Source of the DNA: Anseongella ginsenosidimutans
GTDB taxonomy: Bacteria > Bacteroidota > Bacteroidia > Sphingobacteriales > Sphingobacteriaceae
DNA length: 64,000 bases
Reading direction: 5' to 3'
Assembly: GCF_008033235.1 (NCBI RefSeq)
Contig: NZ_CP042432.1
Location: 1,178,001-1,242,000, forward strand
The notes beneath the pieces were generated by a model. That model was not told where the DNA came from and did no database searches. It saw only the letters and a list, made by a program, of their open reading frames with translations. Positions 17,896 through 25,522 of the stretch are shown one piece after another. Position 1 is the first letter of the stretch, and each line of letters opens with the position of its first letter. Both the position numbers and the translations under genes were made by a program.

Positions 17896-18603
17896 TCAGA
17901 CTTTTGACAATAATACGAATACCTTCGCCGAACGCTTTAGGCGGGCATTGATCCGCTCGAGTAAAGTGGCTTTATGCGTAATCTGCTCCAGCTTTTCACG
18001 GGCGATTTTTTCCGCATCTTCCTTTTCCTTGCGTTCCTTTTCCCGGCGTTCTTCTTCCTTTTCTTCGGGATCGTAAAGCATGGCTGTACAAAGGCAGTTC
18101 TTACGCTCTTTGCTCATGAGTATGTCATGGTTTACACAGCTCCTGCAGCCCTTCCAGAACTCCTCATCATCAGTAAGTTCCGAATAGGGGACCGGTTCGT
18201 AGCCCAGCTCCGAATTAATTTTCATTACTGCAAAGCCGGTGGTAAGGCCGAAGATCTTTGATTCCGGGTATTTTTCCCGGGAAAGCTCAAAAATACGGTA
18301 TTTGATGGCTTTTGCCAAGCCGTGTTTGCGGTAATCAGGATGCACGATCAGGCCCGAATTGGCTACGAATTTCCCGTGGCCCCAGGTTTCGATATAACAA
18401 AACCCGGCCCAGGAACCGTCCTTATGCAAAGCGATCACTGCTTTCCCTTCCTGCATTTTTTTCCTGATGTACTCAGGGGAACGCTGCGCGATGCCGGTAC
18501 CCCTTGCTTTGGCGCTTTCGGCCATTTCAGTGGTGATGGTTTCGGCATAGTCCAAATGCCGTTCATCCGCAACAGTGATTAAGAAGTCGTTTAATGTTTC
18601 CAC
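17896..18603 (-). CDS. GNAT acetyltransferase heading the arg operon
   Basis: A 235-residue protein. Residues 1-170 form a GNAT fold, with the acyl-CoA loop in DYRKHGLAKAIKYRIF. A Cys cluster follows (CRSC and CLC, about 16 residues apart) that could bind a metal, then a highly charged helical tail of Glu/Lys/Arg. It uses a GTG start at 18603. As the first gene of a complete arg operon in which no ArgA or ArgJ is seen, it is the natural candidate for the N-acylglutamate synthase that begins the pathway, perhaps using succinyl-CoA. That assignment rests on context only. Confidence 0.8.
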   Translation of the reverse strand: METLNDFLITVADERHLDYAETITTEMAESAKARGTGIAQRSPEYIRKKMQEGKAVIALHKDGSWAGFCYIETWGHGKFVANSGLIVHPDYRKHGLAKAIKYRIFELSREKYPESKIFGLTTGFAVMKINSELGYEPVPYSELTDDEEFWKGCRSCVNHDILMSKERKNCLCTAMLYDPEEKEEERREKERKEKEDAEKIAREKLEQITHKATLLERINARLKRSAKVFVLLSKV

Positions 18604-18976
18604 CTGAACTTACGTTGGGCGATTAATAAAATTTCGCTGCCGGCACCAAATTCCGGCTGACCGAACCTGTTTTAAAATAAAAAGAAATATTTGGGGGAGG
18701 TATCGCTGCGTAAGCGACCATATTAATTATAGACGCATCAGCGTCTCGGGAAGGGTCTGATCAGGTACGAAGGGACAAAGGATAACCGGTAAATACCGCT
18801 TATCTTACCCAGGATGTATGATAACAAATTTTTCTTCATCGTCGTACTTCGGATCTTCGTAAATCCTTGTTAAGGAAGCAAAGATCACAAAAAAACATGG
18901 ATAATCACAAATTATTTTTTTATTCCGTTTTTCGCCTTCAAATTTTCGTAATTTCATCTTTTATAGAGTTTATGAT
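18604..18976. promoter_or_regulatory. Divergent intergenic region upstream of the arg operon
   Basis: This 373-base region separates the start of the arg operon (minus strand) from the M28-fold gene (plus strand), so it should hold both promoters, but no exact TTG/TAnnTTTG pair is seen for either. Two small hairpins stand close together in the middle: TCGCT-GCGTA-AGCGA at 18703-18717 and AGACGC-ATCA-GCGTCT at 18731-18746. They could be operator or RNA structures, or remnants of a dispersed palindromic repeat. No ORF is credible here. Confidence 0.45.
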
Positions 18977-20308
18977 ATGAAATCATTATTTACTGCCGGT
19001 ATTTTTTCGGTCGTTTTTCTTTTTAATGCATCCGCGCAGGAGGCAGGAACCGGGAAAGCGGATACGATAAGCGTGAGCGAGGTAAGGAGCATTATTGAAG
19101 TATTATCGGCAGACAGCCTGAAAGGCCGGGGGCTGCTGAACGGAGGAGCGGACATTGCCTCTGACTATATTATCGGGAAATTCAAAGAGATAGGGCTGGT
19201 GCCGGGGCCCGGGCAAACGGATTTCAGGCAGGATTTCAAACTGAAAAGGGTAACGTATACCGGTTATCATGCCCGTCTGGATTCCGAAATGGTCAGGGTG
19301 CCGAATATTATCGTGGCAAGTAAACAGCTAAGCCTCGACTGGAACCAGGATACCCCGGATATCAAAGTAATATTCATAGGGGTAAAAGACGATATCCGCC
19401 GGAAGCTGGAATATGTCAACCGCCTCAAATCGGATAAGCTGGTGGTGATGGACCCCATCCTGCGGCCCATCTTTAACCGCATCGGCGCCGGGGTGCAGCT
19501 TGAAAAATATTTTATTGACTCGGCTTATACGCCCCGCGATCCTTATTCTACCGTGTTCCTGCTGACGGATGTTTACGAATTCAATGAATTTGAGGTAAAG
19601 GCCCAGAGTAAAACGGAAGAAATTGCTGCCCATAACATTATCGGTGTACTTCCGGGCAAAAGCCGGCAGGACGAGTACGTGATATTTTCTTCCCACTATG
19701 ACGGTCTGGGTTATATTCCGGCCGATAAAGGGGATACCATTGCCAACGGAGCAGACGACGGGGGATCCAGTACTACCGCGCTGCTGACGCTGGCCAAACA
19801 TTTCAGGGAAAAGGATGAGAATGAGCGTTCCATTATGTTTGTCGCATTTTCCGCCCAGAAAGCGGGCGGAGTAGGCTCGGAATATTTTTCCGCTACCATT
19901 GATCCGCAAAAAATAGTGGCCGCGGTGAACATGGACGTGATCGGGAAAGCCTCTCAATTCGGGCCGGAAAGCGCCTATATTACCGGTTATAAAAAATCAA
20001 CCCTTCCGGAGATCATACGCGATAATGCTCCACGGAAGTTCAAATTCAGGCCAGATCCCTACCGCGAGGCGGACCTTTTCCGGCAATCGGATAATTTCCC
20101 GCTGGCGCAGCTGGGTATACCCGCGCATACCATTTCCACTTTTCAGTTGGGCGCCGATCCCTATTATAATGGCGCGCGCGACGATATACATACGATCCTG
20201 GCTTATATTGATAACCTGACTTCCATTATTAATGCCATAGCGGTTTCCACGCACCCCATCATAAGCGGCGAAGTCACTCCTACCAGGATTGACCCGGAAG
20301 ATATATAA
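18977..20308 (+). CDS. Secreted M28-fold protein, probably catalytically inactive
   Basis: A 443-residue exported protein with a signal peptide (residues 1-21, ending SAQ) and an M28 aminopeptidase-like domain at about 215-425. The zinc-ligand regions SSHYDG and NGADDGGSS and a late Asp in NMDVIG are kept. The catalytic pair normally written EE is replaced by Gln-Lys in FSAQKAGG, and the final His ligand of the DYHTPSD motif corresponds to Asn in YYNGARDD. With the general base and metal ligands lost, hydrolysis is unlikely. A binding, scaffold or other role may have replaced it. It stands alone on the plus strand. Confidence 0.85.
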   Translation: MKSLFTAGIFSVVFLFNASAQEAGTGKADTISVSEVRSIIEVLSADSLKGRGLLNGGADIASDYIIGKFKEIGLVPGPGQTDFRQDFKLKRVTYTGYHARLDSEMVRVPNIIVASKQLSLDWNQDTPDIKVIFIGVKDDIRRKLEYVNRLKSDKLVVMDPILRPIFNRIGAGVQLEKYFIDSAYTPRDPYSTVFLLTDVYEFNEFEVKAQSKTEEIAAHNIIGVLPGKSRQDEYVIFSSHYDGLGYIPADKGDTIANGADDGGSSTTALLTLAKHFREKDENERSIMFVAFSAQKAGGVGSEYFSATIDPQKIVAAVNMDVIGKASQFGPESAYITGYKKSTLPEIIRDNAPRKFKFRPDPYREADLFRQSDNFPLAQLGIPAHTISTFQLGADPYYNGARDDIHTILAYIDNLTSIINAIAVSTHPIISGEVTPTRIDPEDI

Positions 20309-20316
20309 GCATTTCC

Positions 20317-20810
20317 ATGGAATCCATATACATCCGGGAAGGTGCCGCCGGAGATATTCCCCTTATCCGGGAACTCGCCGGGCGTACCTGGTGGCCGGCG
20401 TATCGTGAAATCCTGGCCGGGGAGCAGATCCGTTACATGCTTGACCGCCTTTACTCCGAAAATGCGCTTCAGGAACAAATGGAAAGAGGCCACTGCTTCC
20501 TCCTGGCCTATAAAAGCGACCGCCCCTGGGCTTTGCTTCCTGGTCCGTCAGCCAGGGATCAGGAACCTGCCGGCTTCATAAGATTTACGTTTTGCCCGAA
20601 ACACAGGGTAAGGGAACAGGACGCTTCCTCATCAACACCGTTGAACTAAAAGCGAAGGAACAGGGTTGCCAGGTCCTTGAACTGAACGTGAACCGCTTCA
20701 ACAAGGCCCGAAGCTTCTATGAAAAGCTGGGCTTCAAAGTCCAGCGGACCGAAGATATTCCCATCGGGCCTTTCTTTATGAACGATTATATTATGCAGAA
20801 AATACTCTGA
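20317..20810 (+). pseudogene. GNAT family N-acetyltransferase, broken by a one-base deletion
   Basis: Two overlapping frames encode halves of one GNAT protein. The first (from ATG 20317) gives the N-terminal strand and helices through LLAYKSDRP. The second, reading through ETQGKGTGRFL (the acetyl-CoA loop), FNKARSFYEKLGF and MNDYIMQKIL, gives the rest. One extra C in the run 20523-20526 joins them into a 164-residue protein with LGFASWSV and LHKIYVLPETQGKG in their proper places. It starts eight bases after the M28-fold gene and is probably in the same operon. The substrate is unknown. A sequencing error is the likeliest cause. Confidence 0.85.
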
Positions 20811-20837
20811 ACATTCCCGAGAGCCGTTTGCAAGCAT

Positions 20838-20860
20838 CTTCATCGTTAAATCCGATGAAG
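20838..20860. terminator. Hairpin between convergent genes
   Basis: Perfect eight-base arms (CTTCATCG and CGATGAAG) enclose a seven-base loop between the GNAT gene and the convergent ThiE-like gene. There is no T-run on either side, so an intrinsic terminator is only a possibility suggested by its position. Confidence 0.3.
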
Positions 20861-20902
20861 CCCCGGATCCCGAATGAAATGAAACCTGGCGGGCCCGGCC
20901 GT

Positions 20903-21541
20903 TCAGGAAAGTTTCTTGTAGAACTCCCGGTAAGCGGCTCCGGGGTTTTCCGAAAGGTTCACGGCGGAAGAAACCGCCACCCCGGCTATACCGGTTTTCA
21001 TGAGTCCGTCCACGTCCCCGATCTTAATGCCTCCGGCGGCGATAACGGGAATATCTACGTTCCGCTTCTGCAGTTCTTCGGCGATGCGCAGGTAATCGGC
21101 CGCGCCAAGGAAGTCATTGGAATGACGGATAGTTTGCGTAGGCTTATGCGGGCCAAGACCCACGTAATCGGCCCCCGCGTCATGAGCCGCCAGTATATCT
21201 TCCAGCGTATGCGCCGATCCGCCGATGGTCTTATCGTCCCCAAGCAGCCTGCGGGCTTCCTTAACCGGCATATCGCCGCGTTCCAGGTGGACCCCCTGGG
21301 CTTCGGCAAGCTCCAGGCAGATCTCCACTGAAGAGCAGATGATCAGGGTGGTACCCCAGTCATCGCAAATCGCTTCCAGGCCGGCGGCTTCTTCCAGCCA
21401 GGCGGTTTTATCTGTTTTGTTTTTACTCCGGTACTGGATCCATTTTGCCCCGGCCTCGCAGGCGGCGGTGGCCAGTTCCAGGTGTGAAAAGCCAGGCACG
21501 TCCTGCGTCAGATAATGAAAACGGGAAATATACTTTTTCAT
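20903..21541 (-). CDS. Thiamine phosphate synthase-like protein (ThiE/TenI family)
   Basis: A 212-residue TIM-barrel protein of the ThiE/TenI family. Family segments are IQYRSK, GVHLERGDMP, GGSAHTLEDI, DYVGLGPHKPTQT and PVIAAGGI. The usual Asn-Asp of the magnesium/pyrophosphate site (motif INDRVD) is Cys-Ser here (LIICSSVEI), so true thiamine phosphate synthase activity is uncertain; a TenI-like or divergent role is possible. The ATG at 21541 is used because a longer frame from 21706 would run into the TonB receptor gene. It lies 37 bases after that gene and so falls under the same TPP riboswitch, which supports a link to thiamine metabolism. Confidence 0.85.
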   Translation of the reverse strand: MKKYISRFHYLTQDVPGFSHLELATAACEAGAKWIQYRSKNKTDKTAWLEEAAGLEAICDDWGTTLIICSSVEICLELAEAQGVHLERGDMPVKEARRLLGDDKTIGGSAHTLEDILAAHDAGADYVGLGPHKPTQTIRHSNDFLGAADYLRIAEELQKRNVDIPVIAAGGIKIGDVDGLMKTGIAGVAVSSAVNLSENPGAAYREFYKKLS

Positions 21542-21578
21542 TTTGATGTCGATTTGTGGTGCAATGTAAGAACAACCA

Positions 21579-24026
21579 TTAAAATTTAAGGGACAAACCT
21601 GCCAGGAAATGAACGCCAGCCTGGGGGAAATAGAAGTTTTCCCGCGTAGTTTCACCTCCGCTGATATACCCGTAGGTATAACCGTTGGACTCGTATTCCG
21701 TGTCAAAAATGTTATTGACGAGCAAGGTTGCTCTGAGTTCTTTAAAACCTTTCACCGGGAAGCTGTAAGCGGCCCGGATGTCATTGACGAACCAGGGGTC
21801 AAGGCGCCTGCTTTCGCTGGAAGTATTATCAAGGTATTGCTTCCCTACGTATTTACTCATGAACGCCGCTGAAAAGCGGGGGAAGGGCTGGTAAACCAGT
21901 TCGCTGCCGGCAATAATGCCCGGTGAAAACGCAATATCCGTTTCTTTATACGTTTCCGCTTCCTGCGCCCCGGAATCGTAATTGTCCAGGTACTCAGTGA
22001 ATTCCCGGATCTTGTTTATGCTGAAGGTTGCATTGGCCGTCCAGCTTACTTTATCATGAATGCGGACGGAGCCGTAGAGTTCCAGGCCGGTCCGGTAGCT
22101 CCTGGGAATATTCACGCGGGTATAAGATCCTACGTCGTTGATCTTTCCCGTCAGGATCAGCTGGTCACGATAACTCATGAGGTAATAATTCAGGCCGAAG
22201 CTTCCGTTTTTGAAACGGCCGTTCCAGCCGGCTTCCAGGTCGTACAGGCGTTCGGGGCTTGGCCGGCTGCCCGGCGTGGATTCGGTATAGTCATCCCGGT
22301 TAGGCTCTTTGTTAGCCATGCTGAAGGAGGCATAGAGCCGCTGCTGCGCGTTCAGCCGGAAGCTCAGCCCCGCTTTCGGGTTAAAAAAGTCCAGGCTTAC
22401 ATCCTGTTGTACATTCTTTCCGTTGCGGTCAAAGCCCAGGAAGGAATAAAAAACCCGCCGGTATTGAATATCGGCAAAAATGCTCAGTTGTTCCGTGAGA
22501 GAATGTTCCAGCTTTCCATATACATTAAAGTCGGTCTTAAATGCATCATTATCATAGTACCGCTCGTCCTTGAAGCTCCCTGATGCGAATTGCGCCCAGG
22601 TGATCTCCCCGAAGTGATTGCCACGGTACTCGTTGTATGCTCCACCCAGCGTAAAAGTGCTTCGCTCAGTGGGCTCATAATTCAGGGAATAGGTAACTCC
22701 GTAAAAGGTGTTATCCAGCCAGCGGCGTCTTACCAGGTCGGTTGTGCGGATGGTATCGCCCCCTGTTATTATATTTTCCAGCCCGTAATCCGCGAAGTCC
22801 TGCCCGGCTTGGAGTTCCTCGTAGTAGCCCTTGCCTTTCGTCAGGTGCAGCCCCAGGTTGGCGTTCAATTCCCTTGCAAACTGATGCGAATAGAGCGCCT
22901 GGTAATGATCCTGCTGGTAATTATCCGTCTGGTCCTTATAGGTGAACTGGTTATAGGTGCGCGACCCGGAGTTTAACAGCAGATCCGCCTCAGAATCATT
23001 CAGGCCGTTGCGGGCGATGAAGTCTTCCATACCCTCGTGGTCACCCCTCAGGCGCGCTTCGGGGATCCCGTTCCAGGCCTGGTAGGTTTCTTCCTTTCCC
23101 GAAAAGACATTGAAACTTAACAGGTCTTTTTTGCCCTGGTATGTGCCGTTCAGAAAGAAAGAATGCAGTTGGGAAGCAGCACGGTCTACAAAACCATCGG
23201 AACTGATACGGGAGAGCCGCCCGTTAAAGCTAAAAGCTTTATTTATCAGTCCGGTGCCCACCGAAACGGTGTTTTTGAGCGTGTTGAAAGAACCGTAGGA
23301 ATTATCTACGCTGGCATAAGGCTCAACCGCTGCTTTTGTTGTTTGTATATTAATGCTTCCGCCGAAGGCGCCCGCTCCGTTGGTGGAAGTTCCCACTCCT
23401 CTCTGTATTTGCAGGTTGTCAACGGAAGACGCAAAATCCGGCAGGTTCACAAGGAAAGTACCCTGGGATTCGGCATCGTTCAGGGGAATGCCGTTAATGG
23501 TAAGGTTAACGCGCGTATTATCGCTTCCCCGGATGCGGATCCCGGTGTACCCTACGCCATTCCCCGCGTCCGAACTGACGACTACCGAGGGGCTCATGTT
23601 GAGCAGGTAGGGCAGATCCTGCCCGAGGTTCTGCTTTTCAAGGTATTCCTTGCTAATGTTGCTAAAGGCAGTAGCCGAGTTGGCGGACGCCCTGGTGGCG
23701 GTAACGATGACTTCTTCTGTTAAATATGTTTTTGGTTCAAGCGCTATTTCCAGGCTTTCGCTTTGCGGAAGGCTTACCGGCAGCTCCGCCGTTGCATAGC
23801 CGATAAAGGTGATTTGCAGAATGTAGCTGCCCTGCTGAAGGTTTGTAAACTGGAAATGCCCTGAGGCATCAGCCTGCGTACTCATGAATGTGTTTTGAAG
23901 GCGGATAGTTGCCCCCGGGAGCGGCGCGCCGCTTATCTTGTCCCGGATTACCCCGTTCAATACATGCTGCCCGAAAGCGCATGCAGAACTGATTAGTGTC
24001 ATTAAGATGACAAAAATAGTCTTCAT
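21579..24026 (-). CDS. TonB-dependent outer membrane receptor (probably for thiamine)
   Basis: An 815-residue receptor. A signal peptide (residues 1-19) precedes a carboxypeptidase-regulatory-like domain (about 22-105), a plug domain beginning near EEVIVTATR with the sequence IRGSDNTRVNLTINGIPLND, and a 22-strand type barrel ending in the aromatic SLKF. The leader carries a TPP riboswitch (24058-24163) with a promoter just upstream. Receptors under TPP control in Bacteroidota are thought to take up thiamine or its precursors, so that is the inferred substrate. The ThiE-like gene follows. Confidence 0.92.
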   Translation of the reverse strand: MKTIFVILMTLISSACAFGQHVLNGVIRDKISGAPLPGATIRLQNTFMSTQADASGHFQFTNLQQGSYILQITFIGYATAELPVSLPQSESLEIALEPKTYLTEEVIVTATRASANSATAFSNISKEYLEKQNLGQDLPYLLNMSPSVVVSSDAGNGVGYTGIRIRGSDNTRVNLTINGIPLNDAESQGTFLVNLPDFASSVDNLQIQRGVGTSTNGAGAFGGSINIQTTKAAVEPYASVDNSYGSFNTLKNTVSVGTGLINKAFSFNGRLSRISSDGFVDRAASQLHSFFLNGTYQGKKDLLSFNVFSGKEETYQAWNGIPEARLRGDHEGMEDFIARNGLNDSEADLLLNSGSRTYNQFTYKDQTDNYQQDHYQALYSHQFARELNANLGLHLTKGKGYYEELQAGQDFADYGLENIITGGDTIRTTDLVRRRWLDNTFYGVTYSLNYEPTERSTFTLGGAYNEYRGNHFGEITWAQFASGSFKDERYYDNDAFKTDFNVYGKLEHSLTEQLSIFADIQYRRVFYSFLGFDRNGKNVQQDVSLDFFNPKAGLSFRLNAQQRLYASFSMANKEPNRDDYTESTPGSRPSPERLYDLEAGWNGRFKNGSFGLNYYLMSYRDQLILTGKINDVGSYTRVNIPRSYRTGLELYGSVRIHDKVSWTANATFSINKIREFTEYLDNYDSGAQEAETYKETDIAFSPGIIAGSELVYQPFPRFSAAFMSKYVGKQYLDNTSSESRRLDPWFVNDIRAAYSFPVKGFKELRATLLVNNIFDTEYESNGYTYGYISGGETTRENFYFPQAGVHFLAGLSLKF

Positions 24027-24057
24027 TTTTTTGAAAATTTAACAGGGTTGATTTATA

Positions 24058-24163
24058 TCCAGTTCCCTACGCCGGCATTATCCGGATCAGGTTTCTGCCG
24101 CAGGTTTGTAATTTACCTGCTGGCAATGGGTATGATCTCAGCCCGGAAGGGCACCCCTTGGTG
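24058..24163 (-). ncRNA. TPP riboswitch (THI box)
   Basis: On the minus strand the conserved THI-box parts occur in order: GGGGTGCCC, GGGCTGAGAT, ACCC, then after a variable stem (AGCAGGTA... paired with CCTGC) ACCTGATC, GGATAATGCCGGCGTAG and GGGAA. Closing bases CCA/TGG form the first helix. The aptamer lies 31 bases upstream of the TonB receptor ATG, so binding of thiamine pyrophosphate should shut expression of the receptor and the ThiE-like gene. No clear terminator hairpin is seen in the short leader, so control of translation is more likely. Confidence 0.95.
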
Positions 24164-24170
24164 AAAGGCT

Positions 24171-24201
24171 CAAATCTACGGCGTATAAAGGGAATTACCA
24201 A
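24171..24201 (-). promoter_or_regulatory. Bacteroidota promoter of the TPP-controlled operon
   Basis: On the minus strand a TTG (24199-24201) is followed after 20 bases by TAGATTTG (24171-24178), an exact TAnnTTTG -7 element. Transcription would begin around 24163-24166, right at the first base of the TPP aptamer. That agreement between two independent signals makes this one of the best promoter calls in the window. Confidence 0.75.
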
Positions 24202-24298
24202 ATTGTAGCGCTTTGCTGACATATTGTAGAGCTGCTACCATCTAAGGGGAAGGCATTTATAGTGTTTTTTAGCCCTAATGGCGCAAAAAAGCGGCAAG

Positions 24299-24318
24299 TA
24301 TAAACTCCAGAGTTTATA
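24299..24318. promoter_or_regulatory. Operator-like palindrome 1
   Basis: A perfect nine-base inverted repeat TATAAACTC/GAGTTTATA with a two-base centre. It lies 134 bases before the small secreted protein gene at 24452 and 98 bases beyond the TPP promoter of the divergent operon. The size and symmetry suit a dimeric repressor or activator, but the binding protein is unknown. Confidence 0.45.
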
Positions 24319-24340
24319 TTCCGATTTCTGGAACAGCTGT

Positions 24341-24356
24341 TGCAATAGCTATTGCA
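24341..24356. promoter_or_regulatory. Operator-like palindrome 2
   Basis: A perfect 16-base palindrome, TGCAATAG/CTATTGCA, 42 bases from the centre of the first palindrome and 95 bases before the ATG at 24452. A shorter palindrome CAGCTG stands just before it. The centre-to-centre distance is close to four helical turns, which would place both sites on one face of the DNA. Confidence 0.45.
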
Positions 24357-24451
24357 CGAACACGAAATGTCAATTAAAAAGAGTATAAAGCATGTAAACC
24401 GTACTTCTACTTCTCAATATGTTAAAAACTAAAATTAATGTCAATTAAGTT

Positions 24452-24868
24452 ATGAGAAAATCAAGTTTGAAGTACTTACTGTTAGCCGGGATGGCTAGTG
24501 GTTTGTTGGCTTTTACAGCTGCCCAGGAAGGTTCAATTTCAGGAACCGTAACGCCGGCAGAATCCGCGGCCGTAGTTTGGACAGTAGCAGGATCCGACAC
24601 CCTGAAAGCAGCAGCTGATGCTACTACAGGTGCGTTTGAAATTACTGGTGTTCCCGCAGGAGATTACACGCTAACAATTGACGGAGCTGATCCCTACGCG
24701 GATACTACCTTAACTGTTACCGTTGAGGACGGCCAGGCTACTGATGTTGGCGAGATCGAATTGTCCGGAGGCGCTGCTGACGCGGGCCTTGAAGGCGATG
24801 CTGGTCTTGAAGGTGACGGAGGTCTTGAAGGTGACGCAGGCGATGCCGGCGACGCCGGAGGATTTTAA
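24452..24868 (+). CDS. Small secreted carboxypeptidase-regulatory-like protein with acidic tail
   Basis: A 138-residue exported protein with a signal peptide (residues 1-25, ending TAAQ). One small beta domain (about 28-105: ISGTVTP, GAFEITGVPAGDYTLTI, VEDGQATDVG) has the pattern of the CarboxypepD_reg/transthyretin-like fold found in TonB receptors. A very acidic tail of short Gly-Leu-Glu-Gly-Asp and Gly-Asp-Ala repeats follows (about 110-138). Low charge variety and Ala/Gly/Asp richness fit a secreted or calcium-binding protein, but no function is known. It has two palindromes upstream and a strong terminator downstream, so it is a single-gene unit. Confidence 0.8.
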   Translation: MRKSSLKYLLLAGMASGLLAFTAAQEGSISGTVTPAESAAVVWTVAGSDTLKAAADATTGAFEITGVPAGDYTLTIDGADPYADTTLTVTVEDGQATDVGEIELSGGAADAGLEGDAGLEGDGGLEGDAGDAGDAGGF

Positions 24869-24887
24869 ATAATTTCCTCAGCATATA

Positions 24888-24928
24888 CAAAAAAAGCACC
24901 CGGCCGGAAGGCGGGGTGCTTTTTTTTG
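24888..24928. terminator. Bidirectional intrinsic terminator
   Basis: A run of A, the stem AGCACC / GGTGCT with a GC-rich upper part (CCGGCCGG region), and a run of eight T form a classic rho-independent terminator. It follows the secreted protein gene by about 20 bases. The A-run on the other side means it can also end the convergent NadR-type gene. Confidence 0.85.
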
Positions 24929-24985
24929 TTGTGCCCTTCCCGGGGCTATCATGCGTTTAGCCGGAACGTACCTGGCCTCCCGTGA

Positions 24986-25513
24986 TCAACTGGTAATTTC
25001 CCCGCCCTTTAACTCCTCAATGATCCTGACGGCGCATTGCAGGCGTTTTTCTCCCAGGCCGGAAACCACCCTGTAGGTGGCGTTCAGCGCTTCCAGTTCT
25101 TTTTTATAGCGTTCAAAGAAGTATTCCCGCCTGTGCGGAAATCCGCGAAGGGGATCGTCCTCCCAGGGCATGTCAATGTCCGTTAACAGGTACAGGTCGT
25201 AAAACCGGTTCTTTACTTCTTCAATGATGAACTCCGGGCATTCGTTGAAAACTTCCTCGCAAAAAACCTTGACATTCAGGATGGTGACATCGCAGATGAG
25301 CAGGCGGTTTGCCAGCGGCTCCAGGCTCTCTTCCAGCGCGATCTGCCCGTAAAACATGTTTACTTCATCCTGGAGGACGGGGTCTTTCCCAAGATAGCTG
25401 CAATAGTAGCGGGCGTACTCGGGAACCCATACCGTTTGGTAATGTTTGGCAAGCTGCAGCGCCAGCGTGGATTTGCCCGTGGACTCCGGGCCGATAACGG
25501 CTACCTTGATCAT
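24986..25513 (-). CDS. NadR-type P-loop kinase (ribosylnicotinamide kinase-like)
   Basis: A 175-residue AAA-type ATPase related to the C-terminal kinase domain of NadR. Walker A GPESTGKST is at residues 8-16, followed by VPEYARYY, a Walker-B-like LLICDVT and LLTDIDMPWEDDPLRGFP, which matches the NadR pattern of Trp, Asp and Arg. The adenylyltransferase domain of NadR is absent. Homologues in Bacteroidota often accompany PnuC-type vitamin transporters, so phosphorylation of nicotinamide riboside or another nucleoside-like vitamin is likely; thiamine is also conceivable given the TPP-controlled operon nearby. It lies nine bases after the phosphoesterase gene. Confidence 0.85.
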   Translation of the reverse strand: MIKVAVIGPESTGKSTLALQLAKHYQTVWVPEYARYYCSYLGKDPVLQDEVNMFYGQIALEESLEPLANRLLICDVTILNVKVFCEEVFNECPEFIIEEVKNRFYDLYLLTDIDMPWEDDPLRGFPHRREYFFERYKKELEALNATYRVVSGLGEKRLQCAVRIIEELKGGEITS

Positions 25514-25522
25514 TATTATTTT

